In this document: in pieces, positions 1 to 11,365 of the stretch
Position numbering within the stretch: the first letter of the stretch is position 1
Layout of the letters: every line of letters starts with the position of its first letter
Source: Caprella mutica
Taxonomy: Eukaryota; Arthropoda; Malacostraca; Amphipoda; Caprellidae
DNA length: 64,000 bases
Direction: 5' to 3'
Assembly (NCBI GenBank): GCA_947561585.1
Contig: CANNZV010001140.1
Span: 1 to 64,000 of the forward strand
The notes under the pieces: generated by a model
Told to the model about the DNA's origin: nothing
Database searches by the model: none
Seen by the model: the letters and a program-made list of their open reading frames with translations, nothing else
Position numbers and translations under genes: made by a program

Positions 1-1084
1 CTCGCGCCCGCCAATCATTGGACAAATGATTGAACGGCTGCATCGCAACAAATGGGCGACAGTTTGAACACATTTTGTAAACATGTAAGATGTAACCTTT
101 ACCTAATTTAAGATTATGTTTCTTGGGCTCAAAATAATTACTGTCGAAAATGTTTTGTTTCTTATCGTTACATTAAAAAATGACGTTAACTTATAATAGT
201 AAATGGTACAGATACTACTTTCCTAATCTTGTAACTCTTTAACTAAGCATTTTAGACCATACCTTCATGGAATAAAATGTGTTTATATCGACAAATTCAA
301 TCTTATGTTAAAGTTTGGCAACAAAAGTGTCAGACACCCTGTATATTGAAGTGAAATTATTATTCGAATCAAATTAAGAAGCTGAAAATATAAATTGTCA
401 AACTGTATTCCCAAATAATTCACAACACAGCAGTTACACTGCAGATATAATACTATGTTGACGATTACATATTTCAAATATTTAATAGGACTGAATATTC
501 AACACTCACTTGCATTGTGAATCAACAGAGGTGAGCCATTACTGCTGACTAACTGGTCTCTTTAAAACAACTCTTGTGTTTCTGATGGACGTATGGATGA
601 CAGAGAGGTACGCCTGAAAAATAAACACCAATTTAATCACACAAATAGATAACTCTTTAATACTTTTACAATAGAAGCCATGCCAGGTCAAGTGGTTCAA
701 GGGTTTTTATCCACCCTGGCCCTGAGTAAGGAAGTAGCCTGTATAGTGACCCACTTTCCTTTAGTCTGCCATAAACGGCCATTAGTTTAAGAAATATGAC
801 GAAGAAAATTTTGTTCACTATGCATAATGAGTCTATAGACTACAGAGGCTACTTCATTACTCAGGACACTACATTCACTATACAGGATTTCACTATATTA
901 GAGTTATAGTTTAGTAAATACTAAATTGTATAATATTAATTAGAACTTAAAAATATTTCAACTTATATAAAATTCTATATTTCTTACTATTAGTTTCGGA
1001 ATTAACTATATACATTTTTATCCCATGAACAATTTGACTTCAGTTTGACCATTAAGCGATATTTTTAGTAAAACTCCTGAACCT
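1..1084. other. Non-coding, repeat-derived DNA
   Basis: No convincing gene is seen. At about 336-349 the sequence CAGACACCCTGTA looks like the outer end of a Tc1/mariner-type element (it reads TACAGGGTGTCTG on the other strand), but no partner end was found. An imperfect inverted pair, about 718-750 against 830-872 (shared core GAGTAA.GAAGTAGCCT), may be a small foldback remnant. The rest is AT-rich. Confidence 0.4.
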
Positions 1085-2095
1085 AATAGACCACCAAAGT
1101 AAAGTGATTTCGGTTCCGTTTTAGATTATCGGCGAAATATTCCTATGTTATTCGTACGGGAAAAAAAATTAGGTGGTACGACATCCATTACAGCTGACTA
1201 TTTACTTACGCTTGGAAGATTCAAATCAATATTTCGATACCTAATATCTAAATGCATTCATTGCTATAAAGTTCATTGAAATGTGAATTCAAATAAAAAA
1301 GTTATTAACAATTTAATTAGAAATAACGTCAATTAAAAGACAGATCCGTAAATTAGGTAACCTGTACAACATCTTTAAACGCGAGAAATTTGAAAGATTG
1401 GTTACCAAATAACGTAAAGTTCTCTCAGTTTTAGGAGTATAACTTATTATTAGAAGTGATTTTATTTACTTTATACCCTTTCTATCTAAGGATAGGATTC
1501 TGAAACCTAAGTATTAGGTTTATGTATTATTACAAGATATAATAATACAATATAACTAGTTAGTTTCATAATTATATTTATTTAAATGAATATAACATAA
1601 AATAATATATAATAACTAGTTTCAGAATTTTAAATACTTAACTAGGTTTATTTTATGAGTTAGGTACAAAGGTAGGTTCACCGTACCTATTTTCCCCATA
1701 CCTAGTTCGGTTTCAGAATCCTATCATAAGATAGAAAGGGTATAAAGTAAATAAAATTACTTCAATAATAATTAATAAGTATTATACTCTCAAAACTGAG
1801 AGAACTTCTCGTTATTTTGTAACCAATCTATCAAATTTCTTGCGTAAAAATATGTTGTACAGGTTACCTAATTTACGGATTTGTCTCTTAATAGACGTTA
1901 TTTATAATTAAATAGCTTATAATTTTTTTATTTGAATACACATTTCAATGAACTTTATAGGTATCGAAATATTTACTTACGATTCTCCAAGCGTACGTAA
2001 ATATTCATCTGTAATGGATGTCGTACCACCTAATTTTTCTCCCGTACGAATAACAGAGAAAAGAATCCAAATCAATTCACTTTGGTGGACTATTA
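1085..2095. repeat. Long inverted repeat (foldback element), arms about 400 bp
   Basis: The left arm (about 1085-1506) is matched by the reverse complement of the right arm (about 1708-2095) over nearly its whole length with scattered mismatches and small indels. Shared stretches include GTACGACATCCATTACAG, AGGTAACCTGTACAACAT and TACTTTATACCCTTTCTATC. About 200 bp of AT-rich sequence separate the arms. Transcription would give a long hairpin. A 93-codon frame at 1948-2229 lies inside the right arm, resembles no known protein and is treated as chance. No clear target-site duplication was found, so the class is open. Confidence 0.8.
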
Positions 2096-2882
2096 CAGTA
2101 AAAGTCCTGCGTTATGAAAAGCACCTGAGTTATAAAGTAATCATGGTAGTACGCAAGTATTTTCGACAGCTAATTATGTTCATTCAATTAATCTTTAGAT
2201 TTGGTACCTTAAACTCTAATATAAAATAGGTTTTAAATATAAATTGTAGCTATGCACAATATTCAATGAGCTTGGCGCTACGCATCTACCTACCTAGGTA
2301 AAACTTTGAATTGAACAAATTCAATACACCGGTGCTAAACATAATATCATGATATTTATATCGTTCATTCATTCAAGTAACTAATTATAAACTTAATAAA
2401 TGACCAGTAAAGTGTGAAACTATATATAGATAACTAAAACTTATTTATAACAGGCCTCTCATTTAAATTACATCCTAACATAACCTAATATTATACATTT
2501 TTTTCTTACATGATCGAAAATGTTTAACTGTACAATAATTCGTAACTTACCCATGTCCATAATATTTCTAAACTTTCATAGAAAAATAACATAACTGTAT
2601 AAATTATAATTTGGGTTACAGAGTATAATCAATAATTATTGGATAACAAAATCTCAGATAGGCCTGAGACAGGATAAGTTTCACATTATCGGACGATTCC
2701 ACATTTTCGATCAAGTAAGAAAAAAGTATATATTTAATAGTTATGATTAACTTTTTATTTTAATTGTTATTTACAATAACTGCAAATGACATAGATACCA
2801 ATTAAAAAAAAGATCAATAATGACTATCATATACATACTTTTTCATATAGTTAAGTTATTTATAAATTCGAAGAATAGACTA
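2096..2882. repeat. Non-coding region with two outward-facing MITE ends
   Basis: About 2494-2553 (ending ACTTACCC) and about 2661-2725 (starting GGATAAGTTTCACATTATCG) are inverted to one another and share the core ATTTTCGATCA. Both match the ends of the complete small element at 42440-42656, but here the ends face outward. They are therefore two neighbouring broken copies or a rearranged one. No gene is seen. Confidence 0.5.
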
Positions 2883-3489
2883 CAGAAAAGCCTCGTAGTA
2901 GACCAGAGTTACGTTCTAAGTTTGTTTGGTCTAGTAAGAAACTCACTTTATCAGTTTCCTACTGGACCAACATCGTTTTCTCTAAAAGTAAAACGGTGAC
3001 TTTAATATTTCGATAGCTCTATTTGTTTATGATAACTTTAATGCCAAATTAATGGTGACCAACATACTATTTTGAAGGGAAACAAATTTAGAAACAGTAT
3101 GAATTTTTTACTTAAATTAAAATGAATATAATATATATATTTTTAAATTAAATTATCTTTCTATGAAATTGAAATAGTCTTCACAGTATCTAGTTTTCTA
3201 TAACTTTTTACATCATTTTTTTTTTAGCACAGACTCGACCATCAAATTTTGAACCGATTCTGCCCGATGTTTTATCCTAAAAACAACATTATTCAAATTA
3301 GAGATTTATATTTAAAACAGTATTGTAGTTATTACTCCTTGTAATATTTAAACTAGAATAACTGTCAGGTGATAAAAATTATGTTTTGTCTAGTACGATG
3401 TTTTTTCCAGTACAGTTTCAAAAATTTCTTTGTCTAATCTAATAGGAGGTTTGTCTATAAGGAGGCTGGTCTACTACGAGGTTTTGCTG
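2883..3489. mobile_element. pogo/Tc1-mariner-type MITE, 607 bp
   Basis: The left end begins CAGAAAAGCCTCGTAGTAG and the right end, reverse complemented, begins CAGCAAAACCTCGTAGTAG. The 24-bp inverted ends differ at only two positions. Both sides are flanked by TA (2881-2882 and 3490-3491), the target duplication of the Tc1/mariner superfamily. The CAG start and CCTCG core recall pogo/Tigger ends. There is no transposase frame, so the copy is non-autonomous. Confidence 0.8.
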
Positions 3490-4063
3490 TATTTGGAATT
3501 ATTTGATATACTATATAACTTTATATGTCTAAGCTTTCCTATCTAACTAAGAACATGAAGAAAATAAACTTTTCTTGAACACAGCTTAGTTTGTGGTGAA
3601 CCATATATGTATACTAAGCGCCCAACGTGTTAATAGGTAGTAGTTTTTGTTCTGAACGAGTTTCAACAATTGGGAACTTGCACTAAGAAAAACATAAATC
3701 ACGTCCTAAAAAAATAATTTTTAGATGACTATTGTTCAATGTTCCTAGCTACTATCATTTCTTTGTGATGTTTTATTTTTAGTATATAATTGTATTGTGT
3801 TCATTACAGGTACACGGTACACATATGAGAGACTAAGATTGCTGCGCAGGTACTAAGAACAAAGAACATCGCTCGACCGCTTATCCCAAACCCACCAAAT
3901 TTTATAAATTATTGACGAACCTGCACGGCTGGTTATTTTAATAATAAAGAAGTAGTTATATTGTTTGAAAAACCATTAATAACTTACTTTGATTATTAAA
4001 TTCAATATGGACGCTAACCATATTGAATATGGACGCTAACCATATGCAACTGTTGGAAACATC
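3490..4063. other. Intergenic, upstream of the RING-like ORF
   Basis: No gene is seen. A perfect 20-bp direct duplication (unit AATATGGACGCTAACCATAT) occurs about 4000-4043, just before the ATG at 4064. CATTACAG at about 3805-3812 could be a splice acceptor for an untranslated leader exon, which is unproven. Confidence 0.4.
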
Positions 4064-4960
4064 ATGAACCAACTAGAAGATTTGAATAAGGAAGCCTTTT
4101 GTAATGCTGGTAAAGGAAATCTGAAATACCTAAATTACGCAAACATTGTTATAAAGGAAATCAATCGTGGCAGGAAAGATAGAACAATCAACATCGACGA
4201 GATAGCTGAACTATGTGAAAAAATATACGAATGGCTAGCAGGCTTCCATCATGTGAATGCTGCGTTGGACAGATATAATGCCGAACCACATCTAATGGAA
4301 TTTACACCAAGCATAAATTCCGTTCTTCGTGATGTGAAGAAATCAATTGAGAAGAATTTCTTCTATAGAAAATTTTGTGTATCATACGAGTATCATGTAC
4401 AGCAAAAAGAAAGCTGCAAGTTCCATCTCAGAACATACGATGCTATAATCGCTATCGACAATCTATACAGCATTGCCAAAACAATTATTAAAGACCGAGA
4501 ATATAATTTCAACATATATTATGGATATTCCAGCTTCAACGGAAGGACTCCTACTGAAATTTCATTCTTGCAACTATGCTTGGATGATAGCAACACTCAT
4601 TTGACTTTAATAGAAGGGCCGGATTACACATTTAATTCTCAGCCCATCAACAGCACAACCTTCCACGCCTCATTTTTTAATATTTTAACATCTACATCAA
4701 CTGAAGTTTGGCTGAAACGGAAAAGTCTCACAGACTTCAGAGGCGATATGTTAGATAGATGTACAATAGGACTGAGTGACTGTGTTCCTTCAAACTTATT
4801 ACCTGTCCAATCCGGTTACAGACATATATTTTGTTCAGGATGTATCGATAAATGGTATGAAGCCAGGAACGATTATAGTTGTCCTACTTGCCGCACCGTT
4901 TCTCCTGAATACATTCGGGCCACTGGATACAAGAATTTTCTCTCATTGCTCCCTGGATAA
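4064..4960 (+). CDS. Unknown 298-aa protein with degenerate C-terminal RING-like domain
   Basis: This is an intact single-exon frame without detectable transmembrane segments or signal peptide. The N-terminal 230 residues are a mixed charged/aromatic region that I do not recognise. The C-terminus (about residues 233-276) follows the RING E3-ligase plan, with RHIFCSGCIDKW about residue 253 and a final CPTCR about residue 273. However, the first zinc pair reads CTIGLSDC, with Gly where the second Cys is expected, and the residue before the His is not the usual Cys (SGYRHIF). One or two zinc ligands therefore seem lost. Known RING proteins transfer ubiquitin; with these losses, activity is doubtful. 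There is no operon context and the neighbours are transposons. AATAAA lies downstream at about 5203. It could be a decaying host gene, or a captured viral or transposon gene. Confidence 0.6.
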   Translation: MNQLEDLNKEAFCNAGKGNLKYLNYANIVIKEINRGRKDRTINIDEIAELCEKIYEWLAGFHHVNAALDRYNAEPHLMEFTPSINSVLRDVKKSIEKNFFYRKFCVSYEYHVQQKESCKFHLRTYDAIIAIDNLYSIAKTIIKDREYNFNIYYGYSSFNGRTPTEISFLQLCLDDSNTHLTLIEGPDYTFNSQPINSTTFHASFFNILTSTSTEVWLKRKSLTDFRGDMLDRCTIGLSDCVPSNLLPVQSGYRHIFCSGCIDKWYEARNDYSCPTCRTVSPEYIRATGYKNFLSLLPG

Positions 4961-5556
4961 ACAGTTTTAATGTCCATTGTAGTTGTGGTGACACCATATA
5001 TATTGTTGGCACTATTTGTGTTCTAATCATAATTTTTCAATAATACTGTATTTTCTTCTAGAATGTTCCTTTTTCCCCTCCGTTCAGTACACGTCCAAAA
5101 TTAGAACACTTCCAAAATATGTATTTTTCATTTATTTTTATTATAATTTCTTATTTCCGCTTAAGGTTTATGTTTTTTAAGGTAGTTTTCAGTTTATAGT
5201 TTCAATAAATATAGTAGATTAATGTCATAATAAATAGAGCAGCTGGCATACGAAAGTTACCAGGAACTCAATTAGTGACAGAGTATAAAATATGTGCAGC
5301 CTCAATGGACGTTCTTTTTCTACAACTGAACTCGTTATGACATGTCAATTAGTTATAAAATATGCACTTCATGCAATTTTCTGTATTCCTAAAATGTCAA
5401 TTCCATTTATTCAAGCAATTCCCACTCTAGTGTAAGTTATATTTAATCTCATCATTTGTGATTTTCTTATATAGGTAGGCACTTAGATATTAGGTTCAAT
5501 ATCCCTCTCCATTTTATTTGTTTGTGGCCTTTAGGCAGTTATAGGTAGGTAAATAA
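4961..5556. other. Intergenic between RING-like ORF and copia element
   Basis: AT-rich, no gene. AATAAA motifs at about 5203 and 5230 could serve as polyadenylation signals for the upstream ORF. The last five bases (AATAA, 5552-5556) are the target-site duplication of the copia insertion. Confidence 0.5.
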
Positions 5557-5895
5557 TGTTGGAATTTTAGTTTAAATGTATTACACACTCTTATATATGT
5601 TTAATGTTAACTTCCTGTTAGATTAGCTGAGCTATATTAATTACCTATTGTTTAAATAACAATGTATTACTTTTATGAGAAACGGACTTAAGGGTTAAAG
5701 TCCGATCACAGTTCCGGTGCGTCTTAAATAGCATCGTATGTCAATTCTTAAGTCAGTCTGTCTTTTACATTACTCAGTGAGAGATGTGCTTCACTCATCT
5801 CTCTAATATACTTCTAACTGTAAAACATATTACTCTTTAAATAAACTCTATGTCTTAACGTTGTTAACCCACTATAATTTAACCTAATTATAACA
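5557..5895 (+). repeat. copia 5' LTR
   Basis: Starts TGTTGGAATTTT and ends CTAATTATAACA. It contains a hairpin-like CGGACTTAAGGGTTAAAGTC segment and, near the 3' end, TAAATAAACTC. No difference from the 3' LTR was found on reading. Confidence 0.95.
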
Positions 5896-5911
5896 GGTTA
5901 TGGGCCCAGAA
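5896..5911 (+). promoter_or_regulatory. copia primer-binding site
   Basis: GGTTATGGGCCCAGAA immediately follows the LTR. It has the form of the copia site that pairs with an internal half of initiator tRNA-Met rather than with a tRNA 3' end. About 485 bp of untranslated leader follow before the gag ATG at 6397. Confidence 0.75.
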
Positions 5912-6396
5912 CGATAAGAGTTTATAAATCAAATTATGTTTAAAAACACTTAGAAATATATTTGAGTAATCAAGTGACAATAAGTACAGTGAAAAAGTGT
6001 TAAACTAAATGACACATATACGCACGAACGTTTGTGTAAGCATATCTTACTAGTGCGCTTATTGAGGTCAATAATATTGACTGATATCTCGGTCTGTACT
6101 TGTTTGTCTCGTATAATTATTCTTTGCGGAAGAGGTGTCAAGAGAAGGTCACAAATTACCTTTAAATCTGTGACCTTATCCTTTGGTAAACAGTCTTTCA
6201 ACAAAAGGTTCTTGCGAACTAAGACTTGTGTTGCTGTTCCAATTTGAATATTAATAATTATATTCTGTGAAGTTATTCTTATGAATTAGAATAATTATTC
6301 CTGATTAAATATCAATTCAGTTAAACAGTAAATCAATTTAACTGCTTTGTTTGTTTATGTTTGTTAAGTATTGAATGACAATAAATACTTGAAAAC

Positions 6397-9219
6397 ATGT
6401 CTTCAAATAAGTTACCGGAGATTGTTCCCCTAGACGGAAATAATGACCCTACATGGAGCGTACAAATGAAGATGTACCTCTTAAGAGAGAAACTGATGGG
6501 TATAGCTGATGGATCTAAACCAGTTCCACCAGATTCCTCTTCAACTGAGATTAAGGATGACTATGAAACTAAGAAGAATAAAGCGTTGGCAGATATAGTA
6601 CTATCTATTTCACCGGATCAATTGTACATAGTTGGACAACCCACGGATCCACGCGTTGTCTGGACCACCCTTCAAGAAACGTTTCAGAAAAACACGTGGG
6701 CGAACAAATTTCGTCTGAAGAAGAAACTCTACAATTTGAAATTGAAATCTCCTGAACTACTCAACTCCCATTTGAAAGAACTAACTGAAGTTTTTCAAGA
6801 GCTGGCCTTGTTGGATCAAGCGGTCAGTGAAAAGGATAAAGCTATTTGTCTATTATCATCCTTACCAGAACAGTTTGAAGTGTTAGTTACTGCACTTGAA
6901 GCACAGTCAAACATTCCTAACTGGAATACCGTAGCTGACACACTCCGGAGAGAAACTGAAAAGTTGAGTATTAAATCCAATGATGGTTTGGCATTATCAA
7001 ATACACAGATTGATGCAGCAGTAAATAAACAGTCAATTAAGTGTCATTTTTGTAAGAAATTAGGCCACGTGAAGAAAGACTGCTTTAAATTTAAACGGTA
7101 TTCTCAAACTAACAGAACTCAAAATCAGCCTAATGATGTAAACGTAAGTCATATAGAACTTAATCACACAATGTATGCTAATGCTAGCGCTCTTTGTAAC
7201 AAATATGACGACAGTAATATTTGGATAATAGATTCAGGCTCTTCATCACACATGAGTGGTGATAAAAATTTATGTAGAGATTTTGCAAACATTACCAAAC
7301 CTATCAATGTTCGAGTAGGCAATGGAGCTGTTTTGCAAGCTATTTCACTAGGAAATGTTTCTGTTATTGTGAATATACCAGATGGTGGAAGTAGAAAATG
7401 TACAATAAATGATGTATTATATGTGCCAAATCTAGCTTTTAATCTACTATCAGTGTCAAAAATGACAAATAATAATAAATCTATTATTTTTGAAAATGAT
7501 AAATGTAAAATATTGAACGAAAATAAAGAGTTAATTGCTGTGGCTCACTGTGTTGGTCAACTCTATTATCTAAATACTTTAGTTCATAAAGCTGCTGTAA
7601 CGGTTGATCAAAATAAAGTAAACCTTCTATGGCATAGAAGGCTTGGTCATATAGGTAACGACAACTTGACTAAAATGATCCGAACTAAATCAGTTAATGA
7701 TCTGGATAGTAAATTAAAGGCTATAGAAGGTGTGTGTGAACACTGCTGTAATGGGAAAATGCATAAAATACCATTTTCTACAAGCATTAAGAAAAATTGT
7801 AAACCTCTTGATTTAATCCACACAGATGTCTGTGGGAAAATTACTCCCACTTCCAGGGGTAATAATTCATATTTTCTGACCTTTATTGATCATGCTACTC
7901 GATACTCCTGGATATATGTTATTGCCCATAAGAGTGATGTGTTTCAGAAGTTTTTGGAATGGAAAGCAATGGTTGAAAATATTTACGAAAGGAAAATTAA
8001 AACCTTGCAGTCAGATAATGGAGGAGAATATACCTCAAATAAGTTTGAATCATATTTACGCAATGAAGGTATAATTCACCAGAAATCTATTCCTAAAACT
8101 CCTGAACAAAATGGGTTAGCTGAAAGATTTAATAGAACTATTATGGAAAAAGTTAGATGTATGTTATCTGATTCAGGAATTGATAAGGAATTCTGGGGTG
8201 AAGCACTATATACTGCAAATTACCTTAATAATAGATGCATTAATTCATTTTTAGTTAATAAAACTCCATATGAAGCATTAAATCTTAGAAAACCAAATGT
8301 AAAGCATTTAAAAATCTTTGGATGCTCTGCTTTTGCTCACATTTCTCGAGATGAACGATCAAAATTAGAAAATAAAGCTACCAAATGCCTGTTTCTTGGT
8401 TATGGCACTGTTTCTAAAGGGTATAAGATGTATGATGTTGAATCTAAAAGAATCTTCTTTTCCAGGAATGTAACCTTTGATGAATCAGTTTCATCTAAGA
8501 TTGAGACCCCTCAACTGATTGAGACCCCTACCTCTCCACTGGTGTTCCCTTCAGAAGATTCAGAACCTGCAGGGCCTGAGATTCAAACTCCTGACAATAA
8601 TCCTCCAGTTGCACCTGAGGCGCAACCTGTACCAGCTATCAGACCAGATGAGGATCTTCCTGAACTGGAAAATAGACGATCGTCTAGAACGCGTCGAGCT
8701 CCTGTTAGATACGGTAGTTGGGATTATAACCTTGATCAGTTTGAGGAGGAGGGTTTATTAGTCAATGGGAATATCAATATCGAACCTAGGTCGGTATCTG
8801 AGGCTCTTAATAGCGGTTCTGAATCCTCTAAATGGAAACTTGCCATGGAGAGGGAATTAAATGCTTTTGAGAAACATAAAGTTTTTGAACTCGTAAAACC
8901 TACCTCAGACTTAAACATCATTAAATCTAAATGGGTGTTTAAAAATAAAAAGGGATCTGATGGTAGAGTGGCTTCATATAAAGCTAGATTAGTCGCTCAG
9001 GGTTTCTTACAGAGACCTGGAATCGACTATGATGAAATTTTTGCTCCTGTAGTTAGATTTGTATCGGTGCGAACCATGTTATCGTTAGCTGCTAAACAAG
9101 AATTATTTGTACATCACTTGGATGTCAATTCTGCTTTTTTAAATGGGGATCTTAAAGATCTTAAATCAATCTTCCAGGCTATGTTCTACCAGGAAAAGAA
9201 GATTTATTGTGCAAACTAA
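6397..9219 (+). pseudogene. copia Gag-Pol, first part (gag, protease, integrase, RT start), frameshifted
   Basis: A 940-codon frame. Residues 1-210 are copia-type gag. A CCHC zinc knuckle (CHFCKKLGHVKKDC) lies at about 215-229 and a protease DSGSSSH about 278. The pre-integrase H-x-H motif (WHRRLGHIG) is about 412. The integrase acidic triad sits in HTDVCG (about 475), SDNGGEY (about 540) and GLAERFNRT (about 577). RT begins with WVFKNKKG, KARLVAQGF (about 861) and HHLDVNSAFLNGDL. After GDLK the frame goes wrong: the normal continuation is found in another frame from about 9180, apparently after a small deletion. The true protein would continue into the next two segments, so the polyprotein cannot be made as one chain. 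Confidence 0.93.
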
Positions 9220-9737
9220 ACAAATCTATGTATGGTTTAAAACAATCACCCAAATGTTGGAATGATTCTTTGGATGCATATCTTAAATCCTTAGGATTTA
9301 TTCAGTCCTATTGTGACTCATGTATTTATGTTAAAGTAATCAATGACTCACCATGCTTCATTTCTGTGTATGTAGATAATATTATTGTAGCATGTAAGAA
9401 CTATGATGACCTGACTAAAATCAAGACTGATTTAAGTGCTAAATTTGAGATGAAAGACTTAGGAAAATTATCCTATTTCTTAGGCATAAAAGTCGTACAA
9501 GACGAAAATAAAATATCATTAAATCAATCTTCATTTGTCAACGAGTTATTAGATAGATTTGAATTCAATAATTGTAAACCAGTATCCAATCCTGCTGATG
9601 TTAATTCTCATTTGGAACCAACTACTGATGATTGTGAACTAGTAGATAAAACTAAATATCAGTCAGCTGTAGGTGCTTTACTTTATCTATCTACTAAAAC
9701 TAGACCTGACATAACTTATGCAGTTGGAAATGTCTAA
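9207..9737 (+). pseudogene. copia reverse transcriptase, C-terminal part
   Basis: Continues RT in a shifted frame with CKLNKSMYGLKQSPKCWN, then the palm motif, then FEMKDLGKLSYFLGI and GALLYLSTKTRPDITYAV. The catalytic YVDD box reads YVDN (GAT to AAT at about 9377), which removes a metal-binding aspartate needed for polymerisation. The frame ends in a stop at 9735-9737, caused by an apparent one-base loss relative to the next segment. Confidence 0.92.
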
Positions 9738-10305
9738 ATTTTGTTCCAATCCAAACACTAAGCACTGGTCTGCAATTAAGAGAATATTTAGATATCTAAA
9801 GGGCACACCTGATCTTGGCATTACATATGGTAATGAAGATTCTGATTTGATAGGTTATTCTGATGCCGACTGGGCAGGTAACAGAGTTGATAGGAAAAGT
9901 ACTTCTGGCCAATGCTTTCTGTTAAATAATTCCATTATTTCTTGGCGCTCTGTGAAACAGTCATGTGTTGCTTTATCAACGGCTGAAGCTGAATATGTTT
10001 CCCTCTCTGGTGCCTCCCAAGAAGCTGTATTTCTAAATAAATTACTATTAGATCTTAAAGTACCTAATAAGAATCCTATCGTTTTGTTTGAGGATAATCA
10101 GTCAGCAATTTGTATTGCTAAAAATCATCCTAGATCGAAACACATTGATATTAAATTTCATTACATTAGAGATCTTGTTGCTTCAAACATAATTAAACTT
10201 GTTTATTGCCCCAGTGAAATTATGCTTGCTGACATATTTACCAAACCTCTGCCTACTGATAGATTTACTAAATTAGTTGAATTAATAGGCATGAAAAATA
10301 TATAA
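9718..10305 (+). pseudogene. copia RNase H domain
   Basis: Typical copia RNase H: YSDADWAGNRVDRKSTSG, WRSVKQSCVALSTAEAEYVS and FEDNQSAICIAKN, then the HIDIKFHYIRD motif, ending LADIFTKPLPTDRF. The acidic residues of the RNase H fold are present. It lies one frame away from the preceding RT segment. The stop at 10303 is followed directly by the polypurine tract and the 3' LTR. Confidence 0.92.
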
Positions 10306-10307
10306 TG

Positions 10308-10319
10308 TCGTGTGAGGAG
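10308..10319 (+). promoter_or_regulatory. copia polypurine tract
   Basis: The purine-rich GTGTGAGGAG lies directly before the 3' LTR start TGTTGG, the position where plus-strand synthesis is primed in LTR elements. Confidence 0.6.
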
Positions 10320-10658
10320 TGTTGGAATTTTAGTTTAAATGTATTACACACTCTTATATATGTTTAATGTTAACTTCCTGTTAGATTAGCTGAGCTATAT
10401 TAATTACCTATTGTTTAAATAACAATGTATTACTTTTATGAGAAACGGACTTAAGGGTTAAAGTCCGATCACAGTTCCGGTGCGTCTTAAATAGCATCGT
10501 ATGTCAATTCTTAAGTCAGTCTGTCTTTTACATTACTCAGTGAGAGATGTGCTTCACTCATCTCTCTAATATACTTCTAACTGTAAAACATATTACTCTT
10601 TAAATAAACTCTATGTCTTAACGTTGTTAACCCACTATAATTTAACCTAATTATAACA
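10320..10658 (+). repeat. copia 3' LTR
   Basis: 339 bp, same ends and, on reading, the same sequence as the 5' LTR. Followed by the AATAA target duplication at 10659-10663. Confidence 0.95.
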
Positions 10659-11006
10659 AATAATTCATGAATATTGTGTGTCATTTAATTTGTAACATCG
10701 TGCGTATAATTTATATTATAAGCACAATAATAGGTTCGTAAATTACTTAGTCAGGTTTGCAAATGTACTTACAGTTCAGGTCTTAGTTTGAGGTCTACAT
10801 CCCACTGGCTTAGGTTCTACTAACTCAGTCGAGGGCCTACTTAGTCAGTAGCTTACTGCCTACCTATATCTTCAACGTACTTCTAACCCCAACTGACAAT
10901 TCGTCAAAACTGTATCCCACCTTCAACTTGTTTACCTACCTACCATCCGGTAACACGTGCCCTATCAACTAGTTACGTATCAGGTTGGTTCCGTACCTAA
11001 TTATTA

Positions 11007-11295
11007 TAATATTATTGACATTACTCATATACATGTAGGTACATTGTATTATTATCAACATTTCTCATATAGCTATAGGTTGTATTATTAGTAACAATTG
11101 TCATATAGGTAGGGTCTATTATTATAAAGATTTCTTCTCATATAGTTAGGGTGAATTATTTTCAACATTTCTCATATAGGTAGGGTGTATTATTTTCAAC
11201 ATTTCTCATATAGGTAGGGTGTATTATTAGTGACATTTCTCATATGAGGGAGGGTGTATTATTATTGAGATTTATTCTTATATAGGTAGGCTATA
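11007..11295. repeat. Tandem repeat, 34-bp unit (variable)
   Basis: About seven imperfect copies of TATTATTTTCAACATTTCTC followed by ATATAGGTAGGGTG. The two central copies (about 11153-11220) are nearly identical with a 34-bp period; outer copies vary in length. The preceding 10664-11006 holds no gene. Confidence 0.75.
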
Positions 11296-11365
11296 TAAAA
11301 TAGTTAATTTTATCCATGTTTTTCATCAACCCTTCTTGGTAAAATCTGTAATTTTGATATATATA

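Larger units (their letters stand above)
5557..10658 (+). mobile_element. Ty1/copia LTR retrotransposon, complete, 5.1 kb
   Basis: Two 339-bp LTRs (5557-5895 and 10320-10658) that look identical by eye flank a gag-pol region. The insertion is bounded by a 5-bp duplication AATAA (5552-5556 and 10659-10663). The primer-binding site directly after the 5' LTR reads GGTTATGGGCCCAGAA, like the copia site that pairs with a fragment of initiator tRNA-Met. Domain order is gag, protease, integrase, reverse transcriptase, RNase H, which defines the copia group. The insertion is recent by LTR identity, yet pol is interrupted. Confidence 0.95.

Noticed and set aside
1948..2229. 93-codon open frame
   Set aside because: Lies within one arm of the long inverted repeat and shows no protein motif.
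5950..6247. Overlapping short frames on both strands in the copia leader
   Set aside because: Untranslated leader between primer-binding site and gag; no motif.
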